From: an uncultured Bacilli bacterium
GTDB lineage: Bacteria > Bacillota_I > Bacilli_A > RF39 > UBA660
Assembly (NCBI GenBank): GCA_934190785.1
Contig: CAKPTA010000003.1
Span: 108,754 to 172,753, forward strand
Reading direction: 5' to 3'
DNA: 64,000 bases
Shown: piece by piece, positions 42,680 through 51,631 of the stretch
Layout of the letters: the number at the start of each line of letters is the position of its first letter
How positions within the stretch are numbered: the first letter of the stretch is position 1
The notes under the pieces: model-generated
What the model saw: only the letters and a program-made list of their open reading frames with translations
Database searches by the model: none
What the model was told of the DNA's origin: nothing
Position numbers and translations under genes: made by a program

Positions 42680-43126
42680 ATGGAAAAGAATAAATATAAG
42701 AGTATTGTACAAAAACATACACCTAAAGAAAATAGACTATATAATGCCCTTGTGGCGTTTATGGTAGGTGGATTTATGGGAGTTATTGGAAATTTTTTAC
42801 TTAATTTATATTCATATTATCTAGATATTCCAACTAAAGAAGCTGGGACATTTATGATAATTACACTTATTTTTATTGGATGTTTATTAACTTGTTTTGG
42901 ATTCTTTGATAAATGGGTAAAATTTGCTCAGGCAGGACTCATTGTTCCTATTACTGGATTTGCACATGCAATGATGAGTGCAGCTCTTGAATATAGAAAG
43001 GAAGGACTTGTCACTGGACTTGGCGCAAGCATGTTTAAACTTGCTGGTTCTGTTATTATTTTTGGTGTTGTAAGTGCATATGTTTTTGGAATGATTAGAA
43101 TTTTACTTTTTGGAGGGCAAATATGA
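42680..43126 (+). CDS. spoVAC: Stage V sporulation protein AC
   Basis: SpoVAC is a channel protein that moves calcium-dipicolinate through the inner forespore membrane. It begins with the cytoplasmic YKSIVQKHTPKENRLYNALV motif. Helices follow, with GGFMGVIGNFLLNLYSYYLD, FGFFDKWVKFAQAGLIVPIT, GFAHAMMSAALEYRKEG and GLGASMFKLAGSVIIFGVVS. These match the family closely. At 148 residues it is full length. Its stop overlaps the spoVAD start (ATGA). Confidence 0.96.
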   Translation: MEKNKYKSIVQKHTPKENRLYNALVAFMVGGFMGVIGNFLLNLYSYYLDIPTKEAGTFMIITLIFIGCLLTCFGFFDKWVKFAQAGLIVPITGFAHAMMSAALEYRKEGLVTGLGASMFKLAGSVIIFGVVSAYVFGMIRILLFGGQI

Positions 43127-44112
43127 CATTTAAATATGAAAATGTGTATATAAATGATACCGCAACAATTACAGGACCATATGAGAAGAAAGGACCTTTA
43201 GGAAATTTTTTTGATAAGAGTTATGATGAATTTTATTTTGGAACTAAAACATGGGAAGATGCAGAAAGTAAATTATTAGAAGAATCTGTAGATTTACTTC
43301 TTAGAAAAGTTGGTAAAACAAGATTTGATATAGATGTTCATATAGCTGGTGATCTTTTAAATCAGTTAGTAGCTTCAAATTATGCAGCTAGTCACTTACA
43401 AATACCTTATATGGGAATATATAATGCTTGTGCTACAAGCGTAGAAGGACTTATCATTGCTTCTAATATGCTTGAAGCAGGTCAGATAAAAAATTGTATT
43501 TGCAGTGTTTCATCTCATAATAATGCCGCGGAAAAGCAATTTAGATATCCTGTTGAATACGGGGGACCAAAACCTAAAACAACAACTTTTACAACGACGG
43601 GTGGAGTGAGTGCCTATTTGACAAATGATAAAAAAGGAATAAAAGTATCATCTGCTACAATTGGAATTGTGCAAGACTTGGATATTAAGGATGCATATCA
43701 TATGGGTGCTGTAATGGCTCCTGCGTGTGCAGATACAATATATAGACATTTATCAAATACTAAAACAAGTGTTAATGATTATGATTTAATTTTAAGTGGA
43801 GACTTGGGTATTTATGGTAAGGATATTTTAAGAGAATATATGAAAACAGAATATGGTATTTCTTTAAATAACTATGATGATACCGCAACGATGATTTATG
43901 ATATTGATACTCAACCTGTTTATGCAGGTGGAAGTGGACCAGCATGTGCTCCTTTAGTAGTTTATGGATATATATTTAAAAAAATGAAAAAGAAAGAAAT
44001 AAAAAAGATATTATTAGTTGCAACAGGAGCTTTAATGTCGACTACAATGGTAAATGAAAAACATACTATACCAAGTATCGCTCATGCGATTAGTTTGGAG
44101 GTAATAGACTAA
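43123..44112 (+). CDS. spoVAD: Stage V sporulation protein AD
   Basis: SpoVAD is a thiolase-fold protein that binds dipicolinic acid. It shows ITGPYEKKGPLGNFFDKSYD, AGDLLNQLVASNYAASHLQI, GIYNACATSVEGLIIAS, RYPVEYGGPKPKTTTFTTTG and DLILSGDLGIYGKDIL. The ending YAGGSGPACAPLVVYGYI is typical. The 329 residues are normal. It overlaps spoVAC by four bases and spoVAE by one. Confidence 0.96.
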   Translation: MTFKYENVYINDTATITGPYEKKGPLGNFFDKSYDEFYFGTKTWEDAESKLLEESVDLLLRKVGKTRFDIDVHIAGDLLNQLVASNYAASHLQIPYMGIYNACATSVEGLIIASNMLEAGQIKNCICSVSSHNNAAEKQFRYPVEYGGPKPKTTTFTTTGGVSAYLTNDKKGIKVSSATIGIVQDLDIKDAYHMGAVMAPACADTIYRHLSNTKTSVNDYDLILSGDLGIYGKDILREYMKTEYGISLNNYDDTATMIYDIDTQPVYAGGSGPACAPLVVYGYIFKKMKKKEIKKILLVATGALMSTTMVNEKHTIPSIAHAISLEVID

Positions 44113-44459
44113 TGTATTTAAATTCATTTTTATTTGCTGGAATAGTTTGTGTTTTAGGACAGATTATCTTAGATAATACAAAATTAACAGCAGGGCATGT
44201 TACAACTATTTTTGTAGTTTTAGGAGCTTTTTTAGATGTTTTTAGCATATATGATAAGTTTGTTTTATGGGCTGGTGGTGGAGCACTTGTACCAATTACA
44301 AGTTTTGGACATCTACTTATTCATGGCGCTATTGAAAAAGCTCAAGAATTTGGTTTTATAGGATTAGCTATGGGAATGTTTGATCTAACATCATCAGGAA
44401 TTATATCTGCTATTGTAATATCATTTTTTCTTTCTTTAATATTTAAACCACTAGACTAA
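44112..44459 (+). CDS. spoVAE: Stage V sporulation protein AE (SpoVAEb)
   Basis: The third core protein of the dipicolinate channel. Seen are FAGIVCVLGQIILDNTKLTA, GHVTTIFVVLGAFLDVFSIY and GGGALVPITSFGHLLIHGAI, all family features. It is 115 residues with about four helices. The operon holds only spoVAC, AD and AE, the minimal conserved set; spoVAA, AB, AEa and AF are not present. Confidence 0.95.
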   Translation: MYLNSFLFAGIVCVLGQIILDNTKLTAGHVTTIFVVLGAFLDVFSIYDKFVLWAGGGALVPITSFGHLLIHGAIEKAQEFGFIGLAMGMFDLTSSGIISAIVISFFLSLIFKPLD

Positions 44460-44490
44460 AAAATGTAAACTCTTAATGTTTACATTTTTT
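44459..44490. terminator. Bidirectional terminator after spoVAE
   Basis: AAATGTAAAC and GTTTACATTT pair over a seven-base loop, with A and T runs on both sides. Confidence 0.8.
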
Positions 44491-44658
44491 TCCGTTTATA
44501 CGATTATCTTTATATATTTTATTTATACATTCAGTAAGACCTTCAATACCAAATTTATTAGAATAATAGTTATATAATAGATTAGAATTTTTATCTTTAG
44601 TAATATGCAGTGTTTGATATTTATAAAATAAATGTATAAATTGTTTAATATTAATCAC
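44473..44658 (-). CDS. Small unknown protein downstream of uvsE
   Basis: The 61-residue frame starts with GTG two bases after the uvsE stop (ATAAATGTG), without a clear Shine-Dalgarno site, so translational coupling would be needed. The product is basic: FIHLFYKYQTLHI, then FGIEGLTECINKIYK and a KKCKH tail. I do not recognise it. Supporting it are the tight fit between uvsE and the terminator, and a shared direction. Confidence 0.4.
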   Translation of the reverse strand: MINIKQFIHLFYKYQTLHITKDKNSNLLYNYYSNKFGIEGLTECINKIYKDNRINGKKCKH

Positions 44659-44660
44659 AT

Positions 44661-45605
44661 TTATTTAATTATAAAACTAGTTTCATCAATAAAGTTATAA
44701 TTAGTTTTATATTTTAGTTCGCGGACTAATTTAAATAAGGCAACATCTTTTTCTTTTGCTTCAAGCATTATATCAATATCAATGTTATATGGTTTTAACA
44801 TCTCTAAAAAGCAAATAAAACTAGATGCTTCTATATAGTCATTATGACTTCTAAATTCACGTTTTAGTTTACTTTTTGGTGAAGAAAAATGCATTTTAAC
44901 AGTATTATTTTTCCATGTATTAAATATTCTTGGTAGTAAGTCATTTATATCTTTTTCATGATTACATAAATAATGATGATAATCAAGTACACAGGGAATA
45001 TTTAGTTTTTCACATATATATAAAGTATCTTCAATTGTATAAACTTTATCATCGTTTTCTAGTGCTATTACTTGTCTTATATTTTCTGGTAATTTATTAA
45101 AATTATTTATAAACCTTGAAGTAGCAGCTTTCTTACCACCTGCCATACTTCCAACATGTAGTAATATTATTGAATTATTAAGTTCAAATTCACGTAATAA
45201 ATTTTCATGATATTCAAGTATTTCAATAGAATTTTTAACAACACTTTTTGATACACTATTTAAAATACAATATTGATTTGGGTGAAAATCAACTCTAATA
45301 TTGGTATTTTTAATTGTATTGGCAACCTTTTTATATAAAGGTTTATAATCACTAATATAATCAAAATTAACTTTATCATGTGTGGCAAGTGGGATTAAAT
45401 TTGATGACATACGATAAAAATGAATATTATTTTTTTTGTTATAAATTAGTATTTCATTTAATGCTTCTAAGTTAGATTTAATTATTTTATCTAAAACTTC
45501 ATTTTTGTTATCTAATTTAGAGTAATTGCTATAAGTTAGTGTACTAGATGTTGTAATATTTGAAAGCGTTTTACTGATTGCAACGTATCCAAGCCTTATT
45601 TTCAT
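44661..45605 (-). CDS. uvsE: UV damage endonuclease UvsE (UVDE)
   Basis: UVDE nicks DNA 5' to UV photoproducts and abasic sites. It is a TIM-barrel metal enzyme related to endonuclease IV. The start KIRLGYVAISKTLSNIT is typical. Metal-binding segments are FHPNQYCILNS, LLHVGSMAGGKKAATSRFI, IALENDDKVYT, VLDYHHYLCNH and HFSSPK, followed by SHNDYIEAS and DIMLEAKEKDVAL. At 314 residues it is complete. In Bacilli UvsE helps spores survive UV. Confidence 0.96.
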   Translation of the reverse strand: MKIRLGYVAISKTLSNITTSSTLTYSNYSKLDNKNEVLDKIIKSNLEALNEILIYNKKNNIHFYRMSSNLIPLATHDKVNFDYISDYKPLYKKVANTIKNTNIRVDFHPNQYCILNSVSKSVVKNSIEILEYHENLLREFELNNSIILLHVGSMAGGKKAATSRFINNFNKLPENIRQVIALENDDKVYTIEDTLYICEKLNIPCVLDYHHYLCNHEKDINDLLPRIFNTWKNNTVKMHFSSPKSKLKREFRSHNDYIEASSFICFLEMLKPYNIDIDIMLEAKEKDVALFKLVRELKYKTNYNFIDETSFIIK

Positions 45606-45658
45606 ATTATCACCTAAAATTATTATTAACCTAAATTTTTAATATATGATAAAAGCAA

Positions 45659-45687
45659 TTGAAAAAAATATCAAAATTTAGTATAAT
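45659..45687 (+). promoter_or_regulatory. Sigma-A promoter of smc
   Basis: TTGAAA and TATAAT are separated by 17 bases, 23 bases before the start. Confidence 0.75.
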
Positions 45688-45710
45688 AGAAACATTGATA
45701 AGGTGGTTTT

Positions 45711-48659
45711 ATGTATTTAAAAAAGATCGTGGCAAGTGGTTTTAAATCGTTTGCTGATAAAATTGAAATAGATTTAACTAATGGTATAACAGGAATCGTT
45801 GGACCTAATGGTTCAGGTAAAAGTAATGTTGTGGATGCTGTTAGATGGGTACTTGGAGAACAGTCTGTTAAATCACTTCGTGGAGACTCTAGTATGACAG
45901 ATGTTATTTTTTCTGGCTCAAAATCACGAGCTGCTATGAATGTTGCAAGTGTTACTTTGGTTTTTGATAATAGTGATAAGTATTTAAAGTTAGCGTATGA
46001 TGAAGTTTCAATTAGAAGAAGGGTTTATAAAGATGGAACTTGTGAGTATTCTATTAATAATGAAAAGTGCCGCCTTAAGGATATAACAGATGTTTTATTA
46101 GATACAGGAATTGCTAAAGAAAGCTTTAACATCATTTCACAGGGTAAAATAGAAGAAATAATAAGTAGTAAGTCAACTGATAGAAGAACTATCTTTGAAG
46201 AGGCTGCAGGCGTTTTAAAATATAAAAAACGAAAAGAAGATGCTCTTCATAAACTTGAGCGAACTCATGACAATATGAATAGAGTTGACGATATTATTAA
46301 TGAACTTGAAAAGAGAGTAACACCTTTAAAAGAACAAAGAGATAAAGCTATAAAATATGAAGAGGCGAGTGAAAAATTAAAGAATATCGAAGTCGCCTTA
46401 ATTGTTAGAGATATTGATGAGATAAATGAAAAATATAAAAGTTCAAAACAAAAAATTGATGTTTTAAATAATGAAATTATTAATCTTGGAACTAATTCTT
46501 CTACAAATGAAGTAAAAGTAGAAGAAGCCAAAGTAGAAGTTAATAAGTTAGAACAAGAAATACAACATCTTCAACAAGAATTAATAGAAAAAACAAAGGA
46601 AGCAGAACAGTTAAATAGTAAGAAAAATATATTACTAGAACGTGTTAAATATAATGAAGATGATTCTAAAATTCATACAGAACTTATTAATCTAAAAGAA
46701 GAACAGTTAAAACAACAAAATAGACTTAGCAGTATTAGTAAAGAGCTTCAAAAATACGCTGGTACATTAAATGATATTAATGAAAAACTAGAGGTTTTAA
46801 ACAATGATATAAATTCATTAAAAAATAATAAAAGTATATTTGATCAAAGTCTTACAAAATGTATTAGAGAAAGACAAGCACTTGATAGTAATATTGAGTC
46901 CCTAAAGGATAGTATTGATAACTCTAGTACGCTTCCATATGCTGTAAAAAGTGTTCTTAATAATAAAAGTATTTCTGGCATATTAGATACAATTGGAAAT
47001 GTTATCGAAGTAGAAGATTTGTATGCGAAAGCTATAACAACTGCTCTTGCAAACGCTACATCATATGTTATTGTAGAAAATGAAACATTTGCTAAAGATG
47101 CTATTATGTATTTAAAAAGAAATAATATAGGAAGAGTTACTTTTTTTCCATTAAATGTAATAAAATCAAAATATGTTGATCACGATACAATTAATCTATT
47201 AAGTAAAGATAATCATTTTATAAATGTAGCATCCACTTTAGTTAAATATGACCCTAAATATAAAAATATAGTCGAAAATGTACTTGGTAATATTATTGTT
47301 ACTAGAAATATTGATGACGCAAATTATATAAGTAAATTAATAAATAATAAATATCGTATTGTTACTCTTGATGGTGATATTATTCATGTTGGAGGTTCAT
47401 TAACAGGAGGGGCTGTAAGTAAAACTAGAAGTATTATTACTGATAAATATGAATTAGAACATTTACTTATAAAGAAAGAAAATTTAATTAATAAAATTAA
47501 AGAAATTGAAGATAAAATTAATAAAATAGATTATGATTATCAATCAGTAGAAGATAAAATATATTTACTTAGTAAAGATAAAATAGAATTACAGGAGAAG
47601 AGTAATTTAAAAACTCTAGAGCAAAAAGAACTTTTAGATAAAGAAAAACAAATTAGTTTAGATATTCAAGGATTTGAAAATATAAAGGAAAATAAAGCAT
47701 CAACTTTAGAGGATGATTTATTAAAAGCATATTATAGTGCTTTAGATGAAATTAATACTATAAATAATAATATAGATATTAAGGTTACAAAGAAAAATTC
47801 TCTAAAAGATGACATTGAACAATTTGAATATACAATGAAAAAGGAAAATTCTGAATATAATTCTAAAAATAAAGAATTGAAAGATTTGGAAATTGAAGTA
47901 AATAGATTAGATGTTAAATTAGATAATCTACTTAATTCACTAAATGAAACTTATACCATGACATATGAACATGCAAGAGATGTTTATCACTTAGATATTG
48001 AAGTAGAAGAAGCCCGTATTCAGGTTTTGAATTTGAAAAGAGAAATCAAAGAACTTGGAAGCATAAATATGAATGCTAAAGAGGAATATGAGGAAGTAAG
48101 TGGTAGATATGAGTTCTTACTTGGTCAAAAAGAAGATTTAACTAATGCTGAAAACATTCTTTTAAATATTATTGAAGAAATGGATAATATTATGAAGAAG
48201 GAATTTACATCAACATTTAAAACAATTCAAGATAATTTTTCAAAAACATTTAAAGAGTTATTTAGGGGAGGTTATGCAGAACTTAAGCTTACGGAACCAG
48301 ATAATATTTTAGAGACAGGAGTAGAGATTGTTGCTTCTCCACCAGGTAAAAAATTATCGAGTATATCGTTATTATCAGGTGGTGAAAAAACATTTACAGC
48401 AATCAGTTTACTTTTTGCTATTTTAAAATCTAGACCAGTACCTTTCTGTATTTTAGATGAGGTTGAGGCTGCACTAGATGAAGTAAATGTAGATAGTTTT
48501 GGAAAATATTTAAAAAATTTACAAGAAAAGACACAGTTCATATTAATTACACATAAAAAGCGTACCATGGAATATGCAGATGTATTATATGGAATTACAA
48601 TGCAAGAGTCTGGTGTCAGCAAACTTGTAAGTGTAAAATTAGAAGACATTGAAGTTTAG
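45711..48659 (+). CDS. smc: Chromosome segregation protein SMC, with shortened arms
   Basis: SMC forms the condensin ring with ScpA and ScpB. The head has GPNGSGKSNVVDAVRWVLGE (Walker A), the Q-loop ISQGKIEEIISSK, the signature LLSGGEKTFTAISLLFAIL near residue 888 and Walker B FCILDEVEAALDE. The hinge spans about residues 411-570 (ISGILDTIGNVIEV through HVGGSLTGGAV). Total length is 982 instead of about 1186. The N-terminal and C-terminal coiled coils are each about 100 residues shorter than in Bacillus. ftsY, its usual neighbour, is 38 kb away. Confidence 0.96.
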   Translation: MYLKKIVASGFKSFADKIEIDLTNGITGIVGPNGSGKSNVVDAVRWVLGEQSVKSLRGDSSMTDVIFSGSKSRAAMNVASVTLVFDNSDKYLKLAYDEVSIRRRVYKDGTCEYSINNEKCRLKDITDVLLDTGIAKESFNIISQGKIEEIISSKSTDRRTIFEEAAGVLKYKKRKEDALHKLERTHDNMNRVDDIINELEKRVTPLKEQRDKAIKYEEASEKLKNIEVALIVRDIDEINEKYKSSKQKIDVLNNEIINLGTNSSTNEVKVEEAKVEVNKLEQEIQHLQQELIEKTKEAEQLNSKKNILLERVKYNEDDSKIHTELINLKEEQLKQQNRLSSISKELQKYAGTLNDINEKLEVLNNDINSLKNNKSIFDQSLTKCIRERQALDSNIESLKDSIDNSSTLPYAVKSVLNNKSISGILDTIGNVIEVEDLYAKAITTALANATSYVIVENETFAKDAIMYLKRNNIGRVTFFPLNVIKSKYVDHDTINLLSKDNHFINVASTLVKYDPKYKNIVENVLGNIIVTRNIDDANYISKLINNKYRIVTLDGDIIHVGGSLTGGAVSKTRSIITDKYELEHLLIKKENLINKIKEIEDKINKIDYDYQSVEDKIYLLSKDKIELQEKSNLKTLEQKELLDKEKQISLDIQGFENIKENKASTLEDDLLKAYYSALDEINTINNNIDIKVTKKNSLKDDIEQFEYTMKKENSEYNSKNKELKDLEIEVNRLDVKLDNLLNSLNETYTMTYEHARDVYHLDIEVEEARIQVLNLKREIKELGSINMNAKEEYEEVSGRYEFLLGQKEDLTNAENILLNIIEEMDNIMKKEFTSTFKTIQDNFSKTFKELFRGGYAELKLTEPDNILETGVEIVASPPGKKLSSISLLSGGEKTFTAISLLFAILKSRPVPFCILDEVEAALDEVNVDSFGKYLKNLQEKTQFILITHKKRTMEYADVLYGITMQESGVSKLVSVKLEDIEV

Positions 48660-48668
48660 GAGGATATT

Positions 48669-49184
48669 ATGGAAAATAAATTAAAAAAAATAGAAACACT
48701 TATTTATGTAATTATCGTAATTTTAGCAATTGATACAGTAGCGCTATTCGCATCACTTAGAGATACTAGTACTGATGCTTCAAGTAAAGGAAATAGTGAA
48801 ACAGAAACGGAAACAGAATATGATGTAAGTATGTTTAAGACAATTAATGCTGACGAATTTATTGATGCATATAACGGAAGTGAATTGCAAGTTGTTTATT
48901 TTGGTCGTGCTACTTGTTCATTCTGTGTAAAATTCTTACCATCATTACAACAAGCACAAAAAGAATATGGATATAAAACTTTATATGTTGATATAACAAC
49001 AGTTGACTCAGAAGCTCAACAAAAACTTACATCATTAAACGATTATATTAGTGAAAATTATGGTAGAACACCAATGATATTATTAGTTAAAGATGGAAAG
49101 ATTGTAGCATCACAAATGGGTTATACAGAATATTCAACATTTGCAAAATTATTAGAAGATAATGGTTTTACAAAGAAAAATTAA
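48669..49184 (+). CDS. Membrane-anchored thioredoxin-like protein
   Basis: An N-terminal signal anchor (LIYVIIVILAIDTVALFASL) is followed by a Ser/Thr/Glu-rich linker and a thioredoxin fold. The redox site is CSFC in YFGRATCSFCVKFLPSL. The cis-proline loop is in YGRTPMILLVKDG. This points to a redox role outside the membrane, perhaps disulfide reduction or oxidation. It starts ten bases after smc with AGGAGG, so they are probably co-transcribed. The partner is unknown. Confidence 0.8.
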   Translation: MENKLKKIETLIYVIIVILAIDTVALFASLRDTSTDASSKGNSETETETEYDVSMFKTINADEFIDAYNGSELQVVYFGRATCSFCVKFLPSLQQAQKEYGYKTLYVDITTVDSEAQQKLTSLNDYISENYGRTPMILLVKDGKIVASQMGYTEYSTFAKLLEDNGFTKKN

Positions 49185-49206
49185 TGAATAAATTAGATAA
49201 ATAAGT

Positions 49207-49238
49207 AATACAGATTTAAAAATCTGTATTTTTTTTAT
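49207..49238 (+). terminator. Terminator after the thioredoxin-like gene
   Basis: AATACAGATTT and AAATCTGTATT form a stable stem, followed by T residues. Confidence 0.8.
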
Positions 49239-49240
49239 AA

Positions 49241-49266
49241 AAAAAACAGCTTTTTGCTGTTTTTAT
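49241..49266 (-). terminator. Terminator of spoIVA
   Basis: AAAACAGC and GCTGTTTT pair over a TTTTT loop; the spoIVA stop lies at its edge and the A run supplies the minus-strand U tract. Confidence 0.7.
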
Positions 49267-50738
49267 AATACAATGGCAAATAAATTTCCAGAACCTTTAT
49301 TAACTAATTTTGATAGCGTTTGACCTAATTTAAAACGTACATTTTCGGGTAAAAGCGATAATTTAGCTTGAATACCTTCTTTAACAATAATATCTAGGCT
49401 TCTTCCGAATATTTCACTTTTCCAAATATTTGAAGGATCTACATCATAGTCTTTCATAATATAATCAATTAATTCTTTACTTTGTAATTCAGAACCAATA
49501 ATTGGTTCAAATGTTGACTCTACATCAACACGTATCATATGAATTGATGGTGCAACTGCTTTAAGCTTAATTCCATATCTACTACCTTGTTTAATAATTT
49601 CAGGTGTTTCTAGTTTCATATCTGCTAAACTTGGTGATGCAACACCATATCCAGTTTGTTTAACCATTTTAAGAGCTGTTTTAATTTGATCATATTCAAG
49701 TTTTGCTTCTTTGAAATCTTGAAAAATCGTTAATAATTTTGCTTTACTACTTATATCTACGCCAATTATATCTTTTAAAACATCATTATATAATCCATTA
49801 GGTGCTTTAAGTGTTACTGTTACAATTCCTGTTGTTGTATCAACTTCTGATATATATGCTTTACTTATATACTCATTTTCTTCAAAGTGTGATGTAATTT
49901 TTTCTATATCTTTTAATTTATCAACTTCAATTACACTTTCTTTAATTTTATCAATATATATTTTTTTTAGCCAATTATCTGGCGCTAGGCATGCTATCCA
50001 TTCAGGCATATTTACATTTACTTCGATAACAGGAAATTCATATAAAGCCTCTCTTAAGATAGAATATATATCTCTTTCTGTCATATTCTCAACACTAATA
50101 GGTAAAACAGGAACTCCGTAGTTATCATGTAGTTTTTCAGCTAATCTCTCTGTTTCTGGAAGCATTGGGTGACTTGAATTTAAAACAACAATAAATGGTT
50201 TTCCTATTTCTTTTAATTCGCTTACAACTCTTTCCTCAGCTTCTATATAGTTATTTCTTGGAATTTCTCCAAATGATCCATCTGTTGTAATTACAATACC
50301 AATCGATGAGTGATCCCTTATTACTTTTTCTGTTCCAATCTCGGCTGCTTCAACAAAAGGTATCTCTTCATCATACCAAGGACATTTTACCATTCTAGGC
50401 CCATTTTCATCTTCATATCCTTTAGCTCCATCAATTACATATCCAACACAATCAACTAATCTAATATTTGATGTAAAATCATCAATTTGAATAGTGGCTG
50501 AATTACTTGGAACAAACTTTGGTTCAGTTGTCATAATGGTTTTTCCTTGAGCTGATTGTGGAATTTCATCTAAAGCACGCTTTTTCTCATATTCATCTTC
50601 AATATTTGGTACAACTAGGGTTTCTATTACTTTTTTTATAAAAGTTGATTTACCAGTTCTAACAGCTCCAACGACACCCAAGTATATCTCACCATTAGAA
50701 CGACTAGCAATACTCTTTATAATTTCTAATTTTTCCAT
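49263..50738 (-). CDS. spoIVA: Stage IV sporulation protein A, coat-basement ATPase
   Basis: SpoIVA is a TRAFAC-class ATPase that polymerises on the forespore surface as the base of the coat. It begins IIKSIASRSNGEIYLGVVGA with the P-loop GAVRTGKSTFIKK. Further features are SAQGKTIMTTEPKFVPS, VRLVDCVGYVI, ITTDGSFGEIPR, VVLNSSHP and a long middle and C-terminal domain ending GSGNLFAIVL. The 491 residues equal the Bacillus length (492). A sigma-E-type promoter lies upstream. The presence of SpoIVA is strong evidence of endospore formation. Confidence 0.98.
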   Translation of the reverse strand: MEKLEIIKSIASRSNGEIYLGVVGAVRTGKSTFIKKVIETLVVPNIEDEYEKKRALDEIPQSAQGKTIMTTEPKFVPSNSATIQIDDFTSNIRLVDCVGYVIDGAKGYEDENGPRMVKCPWYDEEIPFVEAAEIGTEKVIRDHSSIGIVITTDGSFGEIPRNNYIEAEERVVSELKEIGKPFIVVLNSSHPMLPETERLAEKLHDNYGVPVLPISVENMTERDIYSILREALYEFPVIEVNVNMPEWIACLAPDNWLKKIYIDKIKESVIEVDKLKDIEKITSHFEENEYISKAYISEVDTTTGIVTVTLKAPNGLYNDVLKDIIGVDISSKAKLLTIFQDFKEAKLEYDQIKTALKMVKQTGYGVASPSLADMKLETPEIIKQGSRYGIKLKAVAPSIHMIRVDVESTFEPIIGSELQSKELIDYIMKDYDVDPSNIWKSEIFGRSLDIIVKEGIQAKLSLLPENVRFKLGQTLSKLVNKGSGNLFAIVL

Positions 50739-50762
50739 TTAATCCCTACTTTCTTTCATTAA

Positions 50763-50791
50763 ACTATATGTAGTAGGGTATCTTTATATTC
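50763..50791 (-). promoter_or_regulatory. Sigma-E promoter of spoIVA
   Basis: On the minus strand GAATATA and CATATAGT are 14 bases apart, matching the mother-cell sigma-E consensus, about 25 bases before the start. Confidence 0.7.
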
Positions 50792-50811
50792 AAAAAAGAA
50801 AAAAAGTTTAT

Positions 50812-51057
50812 TTAAAAAAACTTATTTATATCTTTTGGTACTTGATCATTAACAACTGCTTTAATAATTTTATCTTCCTTTTCTTTTGAAACCTCTTTAC
50901 CAGTCATTTTACCTAATTCCTGTATTACTTCTCTTAGAGTTGTTTCATTTTTTAAATCAGTTTGTTGTAATTTATTTGCTAAAGATAAAATAGTATCTTT
51001 ACCAACTTTCGTTTTCTTTTCTACTTTATTAAAAAAATTATCAGAAAAATTAAACAT
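50812..51057 (-). CDS. spoVIF: Stage VI sporulation protein F (SpoVIF family)
   Basis: SpoVIF is a small mother-cell protein needed for proper late coat assembly. The 81 residues fit the family: NKVEKKTKVGKDTILSLANK, LQQTDLKNETTLREVIQELG and TGKEVSKEKEDKIIKAVVN. AGGAGG precedes the start. A CATATACTA -10-like element, matching the sigma-K pattern, lies just upstream. It is next to spoIVA on the same strand but separated by the spoIVA promoter. Confidence 0.85.
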   Translation of the reverse strand: MFNFSDNFFNKVEKKTKVGKDTILSLANKLQQTDLKNETTLREVIQELGKMTGKEVSKEKEDKIIKAVVNDQVPKDINKFF

Positions 51058-51076
51058 GATTTATTCCCTCCTAAGA

Positions 51077-51104
51077 TAGTATATGTTTTTTCTATCTTTT
51101 GGTT
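51077..51104 (-). promoter_or_regulatory. Candidate sigma-K promoter of spoVIF
   Basis: On the minus strand AACC (-35) and CATATACTA (-10, exact CATANNNTA) are 15 bases apart; the usual spacing is 16. Confidence 0.5.
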
Positions 51105-51114
51105 AAGAATTTAA

Positions 51115-51564
51115 TCATAAATAAAATTCATCTATTTCTGTATCTACTTCCTTCTTGATTGGAACAATTTTACAAATATATTTTAGAGCATCTAAACACT
51201 GCATTTCATATTCTTTGATTTCAAGAGCATCACTAATAGATATAATACCTACGACTTTTTTTCTATCTACAACAATTAATCTTTTAACTTTCTTTTTACG
51301 CATTATATCAATAGCTTCTTCTACTTTTCTACCTTCATCTATAACTATAATATTTTTCTTGATATATTTTGTTATATCATGATCATAGTTTGAAATCATT
51401 TCTATTACTATGTCTCTGTCAGTTAGAATGCCAATAATTTTTTTATCATCAGTAATTGGCATAAAACCTATATCGTACTTTTTCATTTTTTGTGCGATTT
51501 GATGAATACTCTCATCAATATTACTTGTAATTAAATTTTTACTCATTAAATCTTTTACTAACAT
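51115..51564 (-). CDS. CBS-domain pair protein
   Basis: Two CBS motifs fill the 149 residues. The first is LVKDLMSKNLITSNIDESIH to IIGILTDRDIVIE, and the second KNIIVIDEGRKVEEAIDIM to VVGIISISDALEI. Such free CBS pairs bind adenine nucleotides and sense energy status; several are stress or sporulation proteins in Bacilli. AGGGTGAT lies before the start. The partner is unknown. Confidence 0.88.
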   Translation of the reverse strand: MLVKDLMSKNLITSNIDESIHQIAQKMKKYDIGFMPITDDKKIIGILTDRDIVIEMISNYDHDITKYIKKNIIVIDEGRKVEEAIDIMRKKKVKRLIVVDRKKVVGIISISDALEIKEYEMQCLDALKYICKIVPIKKEVDTEIDEFYL

Positions 51565-51589
51565 ATTATCACCCTACATTTATTATTTT

Positions 51590-51616
51590 ATATTTTAAAT
51601 CTTTTATACATATAAT
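51590..51616 (+). promoter_or_regulatory. Candidate sigma-E promoter of yunB
   Basis: ATATTT (-35) and CATATAAT (-10) are 13 bases apart, near the sigma-E pattern, 15 bases before the start. Bacillus yunB is a sigma-E gene. Confidence 0.5.
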
Positions 51617-51631
51617 TTTTTAGGTGAGATA

